A DNA stretch of 13,044 nucleotides from Clostridia bacterium (GCA_017549665.1 JAFYUD010000232.1:1-13044), one strand, 5' to 3'. Positions 1-8,051 are shown, counted from the first letter of the stretch. Notes: a model not told the origin generated them from the letters alone. Translations and numbers: made by a program.

Positions 1-1207
1 TGAAATAACCGTCAAGTGAGAAATATTTGAGGATGTCATTCATCCAGCCCATATTCCACTTGAAGTTGAAGCCGAGTCCTCCCACAGCGGTAGGCTTTGT
101 GACAAGAGGCCATGCTGTGCTTTCTTCAGCAATAACAAGCACTTCGGGATGCTCACGGAAAACGATTTCATTGAGCTTTCTCAGGAATGCAACTGCTTCG
201 AGATTTTCTCTGCCGCCTTTTTCGTTGGCAACCCACTGCCCGTTATCCCTGCCGTAGTCAAGGTAGAGCATGGATGCAACCGCATCAACACGAAGACCGT
301 CAATGTGATATTCCTTCAGCCAGAATTCAGCGCTTGAAAGAAGAAAGCTTCTGACTTCATTTCTGCCGTAATCGAAAATGCGTGTACCCCACTGGTAATG
401 CTCGCCCTTTCTGGGGTCAGCATACTCGTAACAGGGTGTGCCGTCAAATTCATAAAGCCCCATTGCATCCTTGGGAAAATGAGCAGGCACCCAGTCAAGA
501 ATAACACCGATGCCGTTTTTGTGACACTCATTGATAAGATAAGCAAAATCTGCAGGTGTACCGTAACGTGATGTGGGAGCAAAATATCCTGTTACCTGAT
601 AACCCCATGAGCCGTCAAAGGGATATTCCGTAAGGGGAAGAAACTCAATGTGAGTATATCCCATTTCCTTGACATAAGGAATAATGGAATCAGCAAGGTC
701 ACGGTATGAATAGAAATTACCGTCATCGTGCTGTCTCCATGAGCCTGCGTGCACTTCATAGATATTGACGGGTGAAGCATACACCGAGCGCTGACGCTTT
801 GCAGACTGCCATGCATCATCATCCCATTCAAAAGCACCGATATCATAAATCTTTGATGCTGTGCCGGGTCTTGTTTCGGTATGGAAGCCGTAGGGGTCAG
901 CCTTCATGCACAGCTTTCCGTTTTTGCCCGTTACCGCATACTTATATGTGTCGTAATTCTTAAGACCTGATACTGTAGCCTCCCATATAGCACCGCCGTC
1001 TATACGTGTCATGGGATTTGCATCAGCACTCCAGCCGTTAAAATCACCCGAAACAGCCACACTCTGAGCATTGGGTGCCCACACACGGAATACAACATCA
1101 CCGTTATCCTTCCTGTGTGCACCTAAAAACTCATAAGCACGTGCGTTACTGCCCTCATGGAAGAGATACATCGGTACGTGGTATTCATCTCTGATTTTAT
1201 TCTCCAT
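1..1207 (-). CDS. glgB: 1,4-alpha-glucan branching enzyme GlgB, N-terminal 402 codons (partial)
   Basis: Branching enzyme of glycogen synthesis: it cuts alpha-1,4-glucan chains and re-attaches them as alpha-1,6 branches in the cytoplasm. Only the first 402 codons are present; the frame is open at the left edge, and family members are usually 630-730 residues. The N-terminal CBM48-like module shows [17 protein letters not shown] near residues 43-59. The GH13 barrel follows, with [10 protein letters not shown] (region I), [11 protein letters not shown] with nucleophile D308, and VIAEEST with acid/base E361. The 53-residue spacing between these two equals that in E. coli GlgB (D405/E458). The region carrying the HDEV motif lies outside the window. 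ATG at 1205-1207 is preceded by GGAG eight bases away; a GTG directly before it (1208-1210) is an alternative start. A clear promoter lies 39 bases upstream and a terminator separates it from the phage operon, so it is an independent transcription unit. Confidence 0.96.
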   Translation of the reverse strand, partial: MENKIRDEYHVPMYLFHEGSNARAYEFLGAHRKDNGDVVFRVWAPNAQSVAVSGDFNGWSADANPMTRIDGGAIWEATVSGLKNYDTYKYAVTGKNGKLCMKADPYGFHTETRPGTASKIYDIGAFEWDDDAWQSAKRQRSVYASPVNIYEVHAGSWRQHDDGNFYSYRDLADSIIPYVKEMGYTHIEFLPLTEYPFDGSWGYQVTGYFAPTSRYGTPADFAYLINECHKNGIGVILDWVPAHFPKDAMGLYEFDGTPCYEYADPRKGEHYQWGTRIFDYGRNEVRSFLLSSAEFWLKEYHIDGLRVDAVASMLYLDYGRDNGQWVANEKGGRENLEAVAFLRKLNEIVFREHPEVLVIAEESTAWPLVTKPTAVGGLGFNFKWNMGWMNDILKYFSLDGYF

Positions 1208-1245
1208 CACGGCAACTCCTTCTGTGTCTAAAGTCATATATAGTT

Positions 1246-1274
1246 ATTTTATCAAATTATTTTTCGTTTTTCAA
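1246..1274 (-). promoter_or_regulatory. sigma-A promoter of glgB
   Basis: Read on the minus strand, the -35 box is TTGAAA (1269-1274) and the -10 box is TAAAAT (1246-1251), with a 17-base spacer. It lies in AT-rich sequence 39 bases upstream of the glgB start. The rest of the 1208-1378 gap shows no other gene or obvious structure. Confidence 0.75.
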
Positions 1275-1378
1275 GATGTTTTTTGAGTATATTGCAAGAG
1301 TGTTTACTAATTATTTTTGTTATAGTTTGTATATATTGCACAAACAGACACATTCTAAACATAATCAACACGCTTTAT

Positions 1379-1417
1379 AAAAAAATCTGAGGACCTCCTT
1401 TTTCAAGGAAGCCCCCC
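1379..1417 (-). terminator. Intrinsic terminator closing the phage head operon
   Basis: On the minus strand a 12-pair stem (1405-1416 with 1389-1400, including a few G-T pairs) closes a GAAA tetraloop. It is followed three bases later by seven T residues (1379-1385). It begins six bases after the stop codon of the last head gene and stops transcription before the glgB promoter. Confidence 0.85.
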
Positions 1418-1422
1418 GTATA

Positions 1423-1869
1423 TTATTCAAAAACGAACGGCTCAGGATAATCCGTACCCTTATAAAGCGTTTCCGTAACAGTGAAAATCAGATTCATAAA
1501 AAGTGAATCAGGATTGCGCACATACACGGTTTCCGTTGCTGTGATTTTACTTATTTCAAGCGATGTATTAAAAAGCAGCTGGTCGGCAATTCTTGAAAGA
1601 ATATAATTGCAATAAGCACCGCCTTTATTCAGAGGCACATATATACCAACTGAAAATTCTTCATTCACCTTACGGCTTTCAGACTCAGGCAGAACAATTT
1701 CATCAGACTGAGTTTCTATACCGTTAAGTCCGAAAACAACAACAGGCTTCATAAGAGGTGTTTCCTTCACCTGCGAAGGGAACTGCGTACAGAATGAGCA
1801 GTCGGAAAATTCATACATATCAGAAAACCACTCGCACAATCTGTCAGGCAATGATGTTATATATGACAT
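1423..1869 (-). CDS. Phage-type head completion/tail-terminator-like protein (last gene of head operon)
   Basis: A 148-residue protein with no motif I can assign with certainty. Size, position as third small gene after the major capsid protein, and mixed alpha/beta composition with alternating hydrophobic stretches fit the tail-completion or tail-terminator proteins that sit on the head-tail interface of siphophages and myophages. That role is inferred from gene order only. The N-terminal part has three closely spaced cysteines (CEW, CSFC). ATG at 1867-1869 has a strong AAGGAGGG site seven bases upstream. It follows the preceding gene by 12 bases and ends six bases before a strong terminator. 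No tail gene follows, which is unusual, because this protein would normally be the bridge to the tail module. Confidence 0.7.
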   Translation of the reverse strand: MSYITSLPDRLCEWFSDMYEFSDCSFCTQFPSQVKETPLMKPVVVFGLNGIETQSDEIVLPESESRKVNEEFSVGIYVPLNKGGAYCNYILSRIADQLLFNTSLEISKITATETVYVRNPDSLFMNLIFTVTETLYKGTDYPEPFVFE

Positions 1870-1881
1870 ATCTGTCCCTCC

Positions 1882-2244
1882 TTATCTGAAATGATTATAG
1901 ACAGGATAGCTGTCATCATTTTTCTCTCTGAGCACCGCCCAGACATACAGAACATCTGAGCCGAAATATATTTCATCACATCGGTCAACATGATAATGTC
2001 TGTTGCCTGCAACTATATATCCGTACTCCCCCATTGCAGTTTTGTCAAACCACGGTGGCGCAATGAGAAGACAATATCCCGAGTGGTCAAAACCGATATC
2101 CGTAGGCGTATCCTGCATATACATCTTATTTTTATATCTCAGAGGCTGAATAAAGCAGTTCATTTTCTGCACCACCTTACCACGCACATCGCACACATCT
2201 ACACTTCTGCCGTAGCGGTTTATATATTTCTCCGTATAAAGCAT
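1882..2244 (-). CDS. Probable phage head-closure/connector protein
   Basis: A 120-residue protein rich in tyrosine and aromatic residues, with no recognised catalytic motif. It begins MLYTEKYINRYGRSVDV and has a beta-rich middle. In the canonical order (capsid, adaptor, head-closure or stopper, tail completion) it falls in the stopper slot, so a role in sealing the portal channel after packaging is a reasonable guess but is positional inference. ATG at 2242-2244 has the ribosome site GAGGTGATGT directly upstream. It starts eight bases after the previous gene and ends 12 bases before the next, consistent with one polycistronic message. Confidence 0.7.
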   Translation of the reverse strand: MLYTEKYINRYGRSVDVCDVRGKVVQKMNCFIQPLRYKNKMYMQDTPTDIGFDHSGYCLLIAPPWFDKTAMGEYGYIVAGNRHYHVDRCDEIYFGSDVLYVWAVLREKNDDSYPVYNHFR

Positions 2245-2252
2245 ACATCACC

Positions 2253-2615
2253 TCATATTGCAGCAAATATAAATGCCGTATCAATCAGAAGCTCACGCAC
2301 ATCCGAAAGTGTTTCCCTGCAGAATTGCTCTGCTCTTTTCATTGCCGCATTGCTGTCCTTTCTGACGGTAACGTCACCTGCCTTGAGTGAAACCATATCG
2401 GCATCCTCATCGCACAATGCCTGAAGATATCTGAAACGGGCAAGGGCAGCAGTTGCGAGAATAAGCCTTCTGTCTGACGCATCGGCATCAGGCTTCAATC
2501 TGTGATTCATCGTAGCAACAGCCGCCTCACAGAAAAATCTCAGCTTCTCTGACGACTGCTCATCGGCAGAAACAAGCTCTGCCGTCTGAGCAAAAACATC
2601 ATCAAATGAAATCAT
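2253..2615 (-). CDS. Probable phage head-tail connector (adaptor, gp6-like)
   Basis: A 120-residue protein that looks almost entirely alpha-helical, with LILATAALARFRYLQAL near the middle and AMKRAEQFCRETLSDVRELL near the end. All-helical proteins of this size directly after the major capsid gene are typically adaptors that dock under the portal ring (HK97 gp6-like). I infer the role from size, helicity and position. Its ATG overlaps the capsid stop as TGATG, so translation is probably coupled. An AAAGGTG site lies 13 bases upstream inside the capsid gene. Confidence 0.72.
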   Translation of the reverse strand: MISFDDVFAQTAELVSADEQSSEKLRFFCEAAVATMNHRLKPDADASDRRLILATAALARFRYLQALCDEDADMVSLKAGDVTVRKDSNAAMKRAEQFCRETLSDVRELLIDTAFIFAAI

Positions 2616-3628
2616 CAGAGTGAAAGCACCTTTGTTGCGTCAGGGAAGATTTTTGAAAATCCTGCAGTGCATGTGACTGCAGCTCTTTCAAGCTGTCTGT
2701 CAATAAGCTTGTCATACTCGGTAACAATACCGCCTGCCTCCACAAGCTCAAGAGCACATGACTTGTCGAGACCTACAAGCATATCAGAAGGTGCATCTGC
2801 ACAGCGCACAAGTGATGCACCGAGAGGTGTGATCATTTTGCCCGTACCGTGGAAATTGAGACCTGCCGCAGAATCCTTGAACTCGGGAATATTCATAAGC
2901 TTTTCTGTCATATCCTTTGAGGCAACGATTGTAGACAAGTCATAGGGTGAAAAGCTGTTCCAGAATTTAATAAGATCTGAGTATGAAAGCTCCCCTGCAT
3001 TTGCTGCAGCGATAATTTCAGCAGCGTTATTGTTGCCGTCACCGTTGATAAGCACATCAACAGCATCCTTAAGCTGACTTCTTGCAATATAAAGACCGAT
3101 CTGTCTGAGAGTGACAGTAAAAAGATCAAGATGCTGATATCTGATTGCCTCGTAAGAAGAAACAAGCATTCTTCCTCTCTTGTGAAGAGTTACAAGATTT
3201 TCCTGAGTTCTGATTGTGGTCTGAGGAATTGAAGCACCCTCTGCAACAACCTTAAGCTCCTTATCATCTGTTGAAGGAACAGATGTGATTGAACGGTAAT
3301 CAAGACCGCTGATACGTGTTGTGGAAGCAACAAGACCGCTGAGCACATCAGCCTCCTCCATACCCTGTCTCACTGCACGTGAAATATATTCAGGGAAAAG
3401 AGCCGCTGAATCTGTAGTCTGAAAAAACTTGTCCACAACATCAGAGCCTTTACCGCTTACTCTGATATCAAATCTTTTGAGCTGACGCTGAAATGCATCG
3501 AGGTTTTCAAGAGGAGTGCCTTTATAGTTTTCCGAAGGGTCAAGCTCTTCAAGAGTTGCAGTGAATCCCTTTGAAGATGCATACATACCTTTTTCAAGCC
3601 TGATATTATCAAAATTTGCCATTGTCAT
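2615..3628 (-). CDS. Phage major capsid protein (HK97-fold type)
   Basis: A 337-residue shell protein, the structural subunit of the icosahedral head. Recognisable features are an N-terminal arm, the central stretch LVTLHKRGRMLVSSYEAIRY followed by a long amphipathic helix (LDLFTVTLRQIGLYIARSQLKDAVDVLINGDG), and an ALELVEAGGIVTEYDKLIDRQ beta region near the C-terminus. Together these fit HK97-fold capsid proteins. There is no long scaffold-like N-terminal delta domain, so scaffolding may come from the protease C-terminus. ATG at 3626-3628 has AAAGGA four to five bases upstream; an in-frame ATG two codons later is possible. It is preceded by the decoration protein and overlaps the next start by one base. 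The frame is intact, with no sign of decay. Confidence 0.88.
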   Translation of the reverse strand: MTMANFDNIRLEKGMYASSKGFTATLEELDPSENYKGTPLENLDAFQRQLKRFDIRVSGKGSDVVDKFFQTTDSAALFPEYISRAVRQGMEEADVLSGLVASTTRISGLDYRSITSVPSTDDKELKVVAEGASIPQTTIRTQENLVTLHKRGRMLVSSYEAIRYQHLDLFTVTLRQIGLYIARSQLKDAVDVLINGDGNNNAAEIIAAANAGELSYSDLIKFWNSFSPYDLSTIVASKDMTEKLMNIPEFKDSAAGLNFHGTGKMITPLGASLVRCADAPSDMLVGLDKSCALELVEAGGIVTEYDKLIDRQLERAAVTCTAGFSKIFPDATKVLSL

Positions 3629-3646
3629 ATCATCCTTTCTGTTTTA

Positions 3647-3988
3647 TCAGAGTATAATTCCGACTTTTTTATTTTCTGTATCAATGTCAGTTACGATATA
3701 CTGTCTGCCTGAATCCGCAACACGCACACCGCCGTTACCGTCAGCAACAAGACCATTAAGACCTGCTGAGGGAATACTGCCCGAATATGTAAACTGAACA
3801 TATCCGTCAAGCTGCACGCAGGCATATTCACCCTTTGAATTGAGCATGCAACCGATGAAGTCCTCACCGTCTTCACAGGCTCTGACAGTCATCGATGAGT
3901 GCATACTGACAGGAATACCCTTTTCTGCAACACCTGACAGACAGAATGTTGCCGCATTTTCGCCGTAACCTTTAAGTGTAGTTTTCAT
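3647..3988 (-). CDS. Small capsid decoration/stabilisation protein
   Basis: A 113-residue, beta-rich, glycine-rich protein (KGYGENAATF at the start, LDGYVQFTYSG in the middle, LVADGNGGVRVADSGRQYIVTDID near the end). It resembles the small trimeric decoration or DUF2190-type proteins encoded beside phage capsid genes, which clamp the mature shell against internal DNA pressure. The family call is by resemblance and gene position between protease and capsid. ATG at 3986-3988 has GAAAGGA upstream at usual spacing. It follows the protease by 20 bases and precedes the capsid gene by 18 bases. A dedicated decoration protein suggests the head is expected to withstand full DNA packaging, unlike an empty nanocompartment. 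Confidence 0.78.
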   Translation of the reverse strand: MKTTLKGYGENAATFCLSGVAEKGIPVSMHSSMTVRACEDGEDFIGCMLNSKGEYACVQLDGYVQFTYSGSIPSAGLNGLVADGNGGVRVADSGRQYIVTDIDTENKKVGIIL

Positions 3989-4008
3989 TTTTATCGTCCT
4001 TTCTGTTT

Positions 4009-5016
4009 TCAGATTCTGAACTGTGAATTGTCATTGAAATTTTTGATTGTTTCCGCACTCAGGTCGGGGCTGAAGGCATTGACATCCTCAGCCTTTAAAT
4101 TCAAAGCCTTTCTGAGCATGAAGATTTCTTCATTATCAAGCTTTCCGAGAATCCCCTTTAGTACGGATGTATCAGCATCGGGCAGTACAAATGCCGCAAG
4201 TGATACAATTTCATTATGTGCTTCGTTTCTCGCTTCTCTTCCCGAGCCGGCATCTGATTCCATAGCTGCCACATATCTTGCAACAGCCTTCATCTGTGAT
4301 ACACTGAGCACAATATCATTTCCGGCGGATGAAACCGACTTAAGAATCTCCGTCGGGTCATCGGAATCAATTTCCACCGCTTTGCTTTTCAGCTTTGCAT
4401 TTTTTGAAACACCTGCATTTTTCTGAGCAGGCACAGCAACAAAAGACCATTCGTAAGCATCCGTGGGGTCAGTAAGAATGGCATGACAGACTCTGCCGTC
4501 AATCATATCCCTCTGCACATGCGTACACTCATGGCTGCGCATATCATTTCCGCATACCGAGCAGATTTTTCTGCTGACACTGCAGCTGATGCTGACTTCT
4601 TTTTTAATACCTGCATCGATTTCCCTTATAAGCTCTGCATTTTTATCTGACCTGAGCATATAACACCATGCTTTCAGACAGGTATACACTTCACCGCAAG
4701 ATGTAATTCTGCCGTCAGCAACAACAACCTGAGTCCTGTACACTCTCGCAGTCTGATCGGAGCTTTTCATGCTGTGGTCAAAAATCCCCGTAACACCCTC
4801 AAACATGGGTGCAAGTGCATTGATGGCACTCAGGGAAAAACGCTCACAGTCACGATCAACCTCATTGTCACAGAGTGTCACCGTAAAAGTATATATATCC
4901 TCTGCGCTGAGCTTCTTACGGGTATAGCGTGAAATCAGCTCCAGGTCTTTTTCGTCGGGTGTTCCCGCTTCTGCAGCTGAATTTTCAGCGCTTTTTGAAA
5001 TTCTCATTTCGTCCAA
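4009..5016 (-). CDS. Prohead maturation protease with helical C-terminal (scaffold-like) extension
   Basis: A 335-residue protein whose N-terminal 200 residues look like an HK97-type (U35/S78) prohead protease, which trims capsid and scaffold during head maturation. Candidate catalytic residues are H81 (FDHS) and S142 (KEVSISC), followed by the family-typical DAYEWSFVAVPAQ (186-198). Between them is a cysteine/histidine-rich insertion (C152, C155, C164, H166, C177, H178) resembling a zinc-binding loop. Residues about 215-335 look helical and acidic and could act as a fused scaffold; that is inference. The best start is TTG at 5014-5016: AAAGGAG lies eight bases upstream, overlapping the end of the portal gene, while the next ATG is 17 bases from that site. 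It starts three bases after the portal stop. Confidence 0.8.
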   Translation of the reverse strand: MDEMRISKSAENSAAEAGTPDEKDLELISRYTRKKLSAEDIYTFTVTLCDNEVDRDCERFSLSAINALAPMFEGVTGIFDHSMKSSDQTARVYRTQVVVADGRITSCGEVYTCLKAWCYMLRSDKNAELIREIDAGIKKEVSISCSVSRKICSVCGNDMRSHECTHVQRDMIDGRVCHAILTDPTDAYEWSFVAVPAQKNAGVSKNAKLKSKAVEIDSDDPTEILKSVSSAGNDIVLSVSQMKAVARYVAAMESDAGSGREARNEAHNEIVSLAAFVLPDADTSVLKGILGKLDNEEIFMLRKALNLKAEDVNAFSPDLSAETIKNFNDNSQFRI

Positions 5017-5019
5017 GAA

Positions 5020-6180
5020 TTATTCTCCTTTCTGAGCCTCGGCACGGAGCTTCTCCGCCTGAGCATTATAATAATTAGCCTTTGCCTGCTGAGTTTCATC
5101 AAGCAAAGATATATCATCCCATACAACGGTACAGCCTGAGCTTATACCGTTCATTCTCAGAAACATTGTGCAGATTTTTGTAATAACGGGTGTGAGAATC
5201 CGTCTGTAGTGATATAATTCACCCGTCAGGATATCCGTCTGCTGCTGAGCCATTCTTTCTGTTGTTGACCAGTTGAGACCAAGCATGAAAGGCGGCAGAC
5301 CTGTCTTTGCAACAATCTGCTCCATCATCTGTCTGACGGGTATCTCACTGTCAAGAATCTGATTGTCAGCACCGATGACCCTGATATCAACATCACCTAC
5401 TGCAACAAAATCCCTGACCTCACCCGATGATTTCATCGCTTCGCTCCAACCCTTTGCAATCTGCATTGCCCTGTCCTTTGCGTAAGCCTTTTCCATGGCA
5501 TCATTCTGAGGTCTGTATGTAACTGCATATCTGAGATTACCAAGTCTCTCCCAGTTTGTGCCGATGGATTCAAAAATCTGAAGAAGCACCGCACTTACAA
5601 AGGGAAGACCTTTCAGCAGTGAATTGCCGTGAAGCTTTCCGGCATCAGGATCAAGCACTGAAAGAAGCAATGCCCCCTGATTTCTGACAGGTACTGCATC
5701 ACCTGCACCCGACAGACATACATCTATTTTCATGGGATTGTTTTTATTACGACGAAGCACAACATCATTAAGCTCACCGTTATAAAGTGAAATAGACCGT
5801 CTGTCTTTATTGAGTACCATTTCACCCACAGCAGTACCGTATGTAAGAAGCTGCGAAAGGTAAAGGTCTGCAAAGGACTGTACACCCTGCATATTGCCGC
5901 CAACGCAGACATTGGCAACAAAATCATCCAGCGCAGTCTGAATACTCTTATCATCAGCAACAACCGAAAAGCCTCCCGTCAGACGGACAATCTTTGAAAT
6001 AGCACAGTCAATTACGGGTACGGAATTTTTCAGATTTTCATAAAGCTGTCTTTCGGCAAAGAAGCTTTTCGTTTCACCTGAAGCTGCAAATTTTCTCTGC
6101 ACTGTCTGAGGCACACCCACGGCAGCAACCTCAGAATTATAAGTCTGTTTCTTTTTTCTTGAAGGTCTGATATTATTCAC
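5020..6180 (-). CDS. Phage portal protein
   Basis: A 386-residue protein in the portal slot directly after the large terminase. The portal is the dodecameric ring at one head vertex through which the terminase pumps DNA. Family-like features are the DLYLSQLLTYGTAVGEMVLN segment, a stem-like region, LPPFMLGLNWSTTERMAQQQ, and a long C-terminal helix (GELYHYRRILTPVITKICTMFL) ending in a charged, alanine-rich tail. It is somewhat shorter than many portals (400-550 residues) but appears complete. The start is GTG at 6178-6180, overlapping the terminase stop as GTGA; AAAGGA is only one or two bases upstream, too close for a normal site, so translation is probably coupled to the terminase. Confidence 0.85.
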   Translation of the reverse strand: MNNIRPSRKKKQTYNSEVAAVGVPQTVQRKFAASGETKSFFAERQLYENLKNSVPVIDCAISKIVRLTGGFSVVADDKSIQTALDDFVANVCVGGNMQGVQSFADLYLSQLLTYGTAVGEMVLNKDRRSISLYNGELNDVVLRRNKNNPMKIDVCLSGAGDAVPVRNQGALLLSVLDPDAGKLHGNSLLKGLPFVSAVLLQIFESIGTNWERLGNLRYAVTYRPQNDAMEKAYAKDRAMQIAKGWSEAMKSSGEVRDFVAVGDVDIRVIGADNQILDSEIPVRQMMEQIVAKTGLPPFMLGLNWSTTERMAQQQTDILTGELYHYRRILTPVITKICTMFLRMNGISSGCTVVWDDISLLDETQQAKANYYNAQAEKLRAEAQKGE

Positions 6181-7430
6181 TTCCTTTCTGCCGCAAGAAC
6201 GATAAACGGATCGTCACATCCGCCGTAAAGGACGGTTGACACAAAATACCGCATATCGTCCATTGCGTGATCATGTTCTTTTCTGGGGGTATCCTTCGCT
6301 GTACTCTGATCCCAGCGGTAAAGTCCGAATTCTCTTATAATGTCCTTACATGAAGCCGTGATTTTAAGTCTGCCGCATTTAAGAGCTTCGGAAACTCTTC
6401 TGATACCGTCGGCAACATCATTTTTTGCAGGAATAACCCTGAATCTTCCGTGACGGCGTATACATTCAATAAAGCTGACAGCAGACGGGTCAACAATGAC
6501 ACTTTCAATCTGTCTGTCACCTGCCAGAATTTCAAGCTGTTGGTAATATTCCTCATCAGTCTTCTGACTTCCTTCCTGCCTTGATGCCCAGTAATATTCA
6601 TCAACTCTGTACCACACGCCGTCTGAATACCCCCACAGACCGAGAGAAAATGGATTCACAGTGCCGTAGTCACATGAAATATAATATTCACTGCAACGGG
6701 GCACTTTATCGGTAACATGAGCATCATGCGAAAAGAACGGATACACAAGTCCTTCAGCAGCAACCCATTTTCCCTCAACAAACCTTTCATAGAACGCACC
6801 GCTGTAAAGCGAACGGTAACGTTCTATGATGGCACGGGAAAGGGAGGGATTATCCTCCATGACAAAATGCAGATATAGACAGTTTTTATCCTGAGCTTTC
6901 TCTATCCACTCCTTATGAAACCAGTGCAACGGATTTTCAGGATTACAGTTAAACCAGAGCTTTGAACCACCGAGCGAACATCTCGCAACAGCCTGTTCAA
7001 CAAATGAACGTGGCATAAGCGCAACCTCATCAAGCAGAACACCTCCGAGTGTGAGTCCCTGAATGAGTGATGCAGATGACTCATCTCTGCCGCCGAATAA
7101 ATAAAAACGGTTTTTAATTCTGCCGTATTCAATTTCTACAAGACTCTGTGAAATTTTCTCACGACAGGTAAAACCAAGGTCGGTAAGAACAGGCAGCAGC
7201 GGAGTAATGAGATTCCGCCTCAGCGACGTCACCGTCTTTCCGCACAACGCAAAAGACGTATCGTCAAAATTATTCATAGCCCATGCAACAAACGAAACAG
7301 ACATGCACAGCGTTTTTCCGCTTCTGACTGCGCCGTCGCATATAATGCCGTCAAAGTCACGAAGCTCACTGCTTCTGCACCACCAGTTGAGAACCGTCAG
7401 CTGTTTTGCAGAAAATGTACTGAACTTCAT
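6177..7430 (-). CDS. Phage terminase large subunit (ATPase and nuclease)
   Basis: A 417-residue DNA-packaging motor that hydrolyses ATP to translocate DNA into the prohead and cuts the concatemer. The N-terminal ATPase shows Walker A GAVRSGKT (33-40), Walker B VLLDE (131-135) with catalytic E135, and a coupling motif NCNPE (161-165). The C-terminal RNase H-like nuclease has D254 (CDYGTVNPF), D314 (VDPSA) and D387/D391 (HDHAMDDMRY). Every key residue I look for is present, so the enzyme should be active. It resembles the PBSX-type large terminases of Firmicutes phages. It overlaps the small subunit gene by four bases (ATGA) and the portal gene by four bases, as expected for a translationally coupled packaging operon. 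Confidence 0.95.
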   Translation of the reverse strand: MKFSTFSAKQLTVLNWWCRSSELRDFDGIICDGAVRSGKTLCMSVSFVAWAMNNFDDTSFALCGKTVTSLRRNLITPLLPVLTDLGFTCREKISQSLVEIEYGRIKNRFYLFGGRDESSASLIQGLTLGGVLLDEVALMPRSFVEQAVARCSLGGSKLWFNCNPENPLHWFHKEWIEKAQDKNCLYLHFVMEDNPSLSRAIIERYRSLYSGAFYERFVEGKWVAAEGLVYPFFSHDAHVTDKVPRCSEYYISCDYGTVNPFSLGLWGYSDGVWYRVDEYYWASRQEGSQKTDEEYYQQLEILAGDRQIESVIVDPSAVSFIECIRRHGRFRVIPAKNDVADGIRRVSEALKCGRLKITASCKDIIREFGLYRWDQSTAKDTPRKEHDHAMDDMRYFVSTVLYGGCDDPFIVLAAERK

Positions 7431-7906
7431 CCGTTATCACCCTGCTTCATCGCACTTTTTTCCAATGCCTCATAAAATGAAGCACAAGCAGCTTTTTCAG
7501 CAGTGTCAGACTCCGTTATATCACCGAGCTTTTCAAGTGCCTTGATACGGTCAAAAAATTTAATTTCTATTCCTCCGCCTTTCGGCTTCTTGATTTCAGC
7601 AACATTAAAAAGGTCAAGCTTTTCAGGGTCAATCTCCTGCCCCTCCTGACAGAGAATCAGCTTTACCGCATCTGCCGAGGAAGAGAATGCTATACGTCTG
7701 AGCCCCGCCTTTACTTCACTGAGCGTAACTGTCATCTCCTGAGAATACCTTTCAATCGTTTCCCTGATAAGATGTCTCGCAAGCAGTTTTCTTGAATTCA
7801 TTTCGGGACAGACCGTATAACCTGATTTCACAGCCGCTTCCCGTCCGTTACGGCAGTAAGCGTACATTCTGCAGAAAAGCTCTTCACGGGCGGTAAGTTT
7901 TTTCAT
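7427..7906 (-). CDS. Phage terminase small subunit
   Basis: A 159-residue DNA-recognition subunit that selects the DNA to be packaged and recruits the large terminase. The N-terminal LTAREELFCRMYAYCRNGREAAVKSGYT (residues 4-31) is typical of the Terminase_2 helix-turn-helix region, followed by a helical oligomerisation region and an acidic, lysine-containing C-terminal part. ATG at 7904-7906 has AAAGGA eight to nine bases upstream. This is the first gene of the head operon. The region upstream holds paired palindromes that may be operators or, as in some phages, recognition sites near the small terminase gene; that is inference. Confidence 0.9.
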   Translation of the reverse strand: MKKLTAREELFCRMYAYCRNGREAAVKSGYTVCPEMNSRKLLARHLIRETIERYSQEMTVTLSEVKAGLRRIAFSSSADAVKLILCQEGQEIDPEKLDLFNVAEIKKPKGGGIEIKFFDRIKALEKLGDITESDTAEKAACASFYEALEKSAMKQGDNG

Positions 7907-7925
7907 TTCATCATCCTTTCTTTTG

Positions 7926-7944
7926 ATTGCAATTCATTGCAATT
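7926..7944. repeat. Two ATTGCAATT direct repeats, one helical turn apart
   Basis: ATTGCAATT occurs at 7926-7934 and again at 7936-7944. Each contains the perfect 8-bp palindrome ATTGCAAT, and the copies are offset by exactly 10 bases, so a protein could bind both on one DNA face. They lie about 20 bases upstream of the small terminase start, in the untranslated leader or just below the promoter. They could be an operator or a terminase-recognition site; no direct proof. Confidence 0.5.
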
Positions 7945-7990
7945 TCTGATCGGCTTTCCATCCTTGACCCAAACAAGCAGAAAACAAGAC

Positions 7991-8019
7991 ATAAAATCGC
8001 AGAAAAAAGAAGAAAACAA
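7991..8019 (-). promoter_or_regulatory. Possible weak promoter of the head operon
   Basis: Best candidate on the minus strand: -35 TTGTTT (8014-8019) and -10 TTTTAT (7991-7996) with a 17-base spacer. Both boxes are poor matches, so the operon is either weakly expressed or needs an activator. The -35 overlaps one of the CAAA(C/T)ATTTG palindromes. Confidence 0.3.
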
Positions 8020-8051
8020 ACATTTGTTTACAAAAAGTTCACAAATATTTG
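8014..8051. repeat. Paired CAAA(C/T)ATTTG palindromes in the divergent control region
   Basis: CAAACATTTG at 8017-8026 lies in a longer inverted repeat (AAACAAA and TTTGTTT, two bases apart, 8014-8029). CAAATATTTG at 8042-8051 is a perfect palindrome. The two differ by one base and start 25 bases apart, between the ydbC promoter and the candidate head-operon promoter. They look like a pair of operators for one dimeric regulator, although the AT-rich context raises the chance of coincidence. Confidence 0.45.

Noticed and set aside
27..963. Several 60-90 residue open frames on both strands at the left end
   Set aside because: They are shadows of glgB, whose single open frame covers 1-1207 on the minus strand and shows all expected catalytic motifs.
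1423..7906. Encapsulin-type nanocompartment as the explanation of the capsid genes
   Set aside because: Encapsulins lack terminase, portal and prohead protease; the full packaging set here argues for a DNA-filled head.
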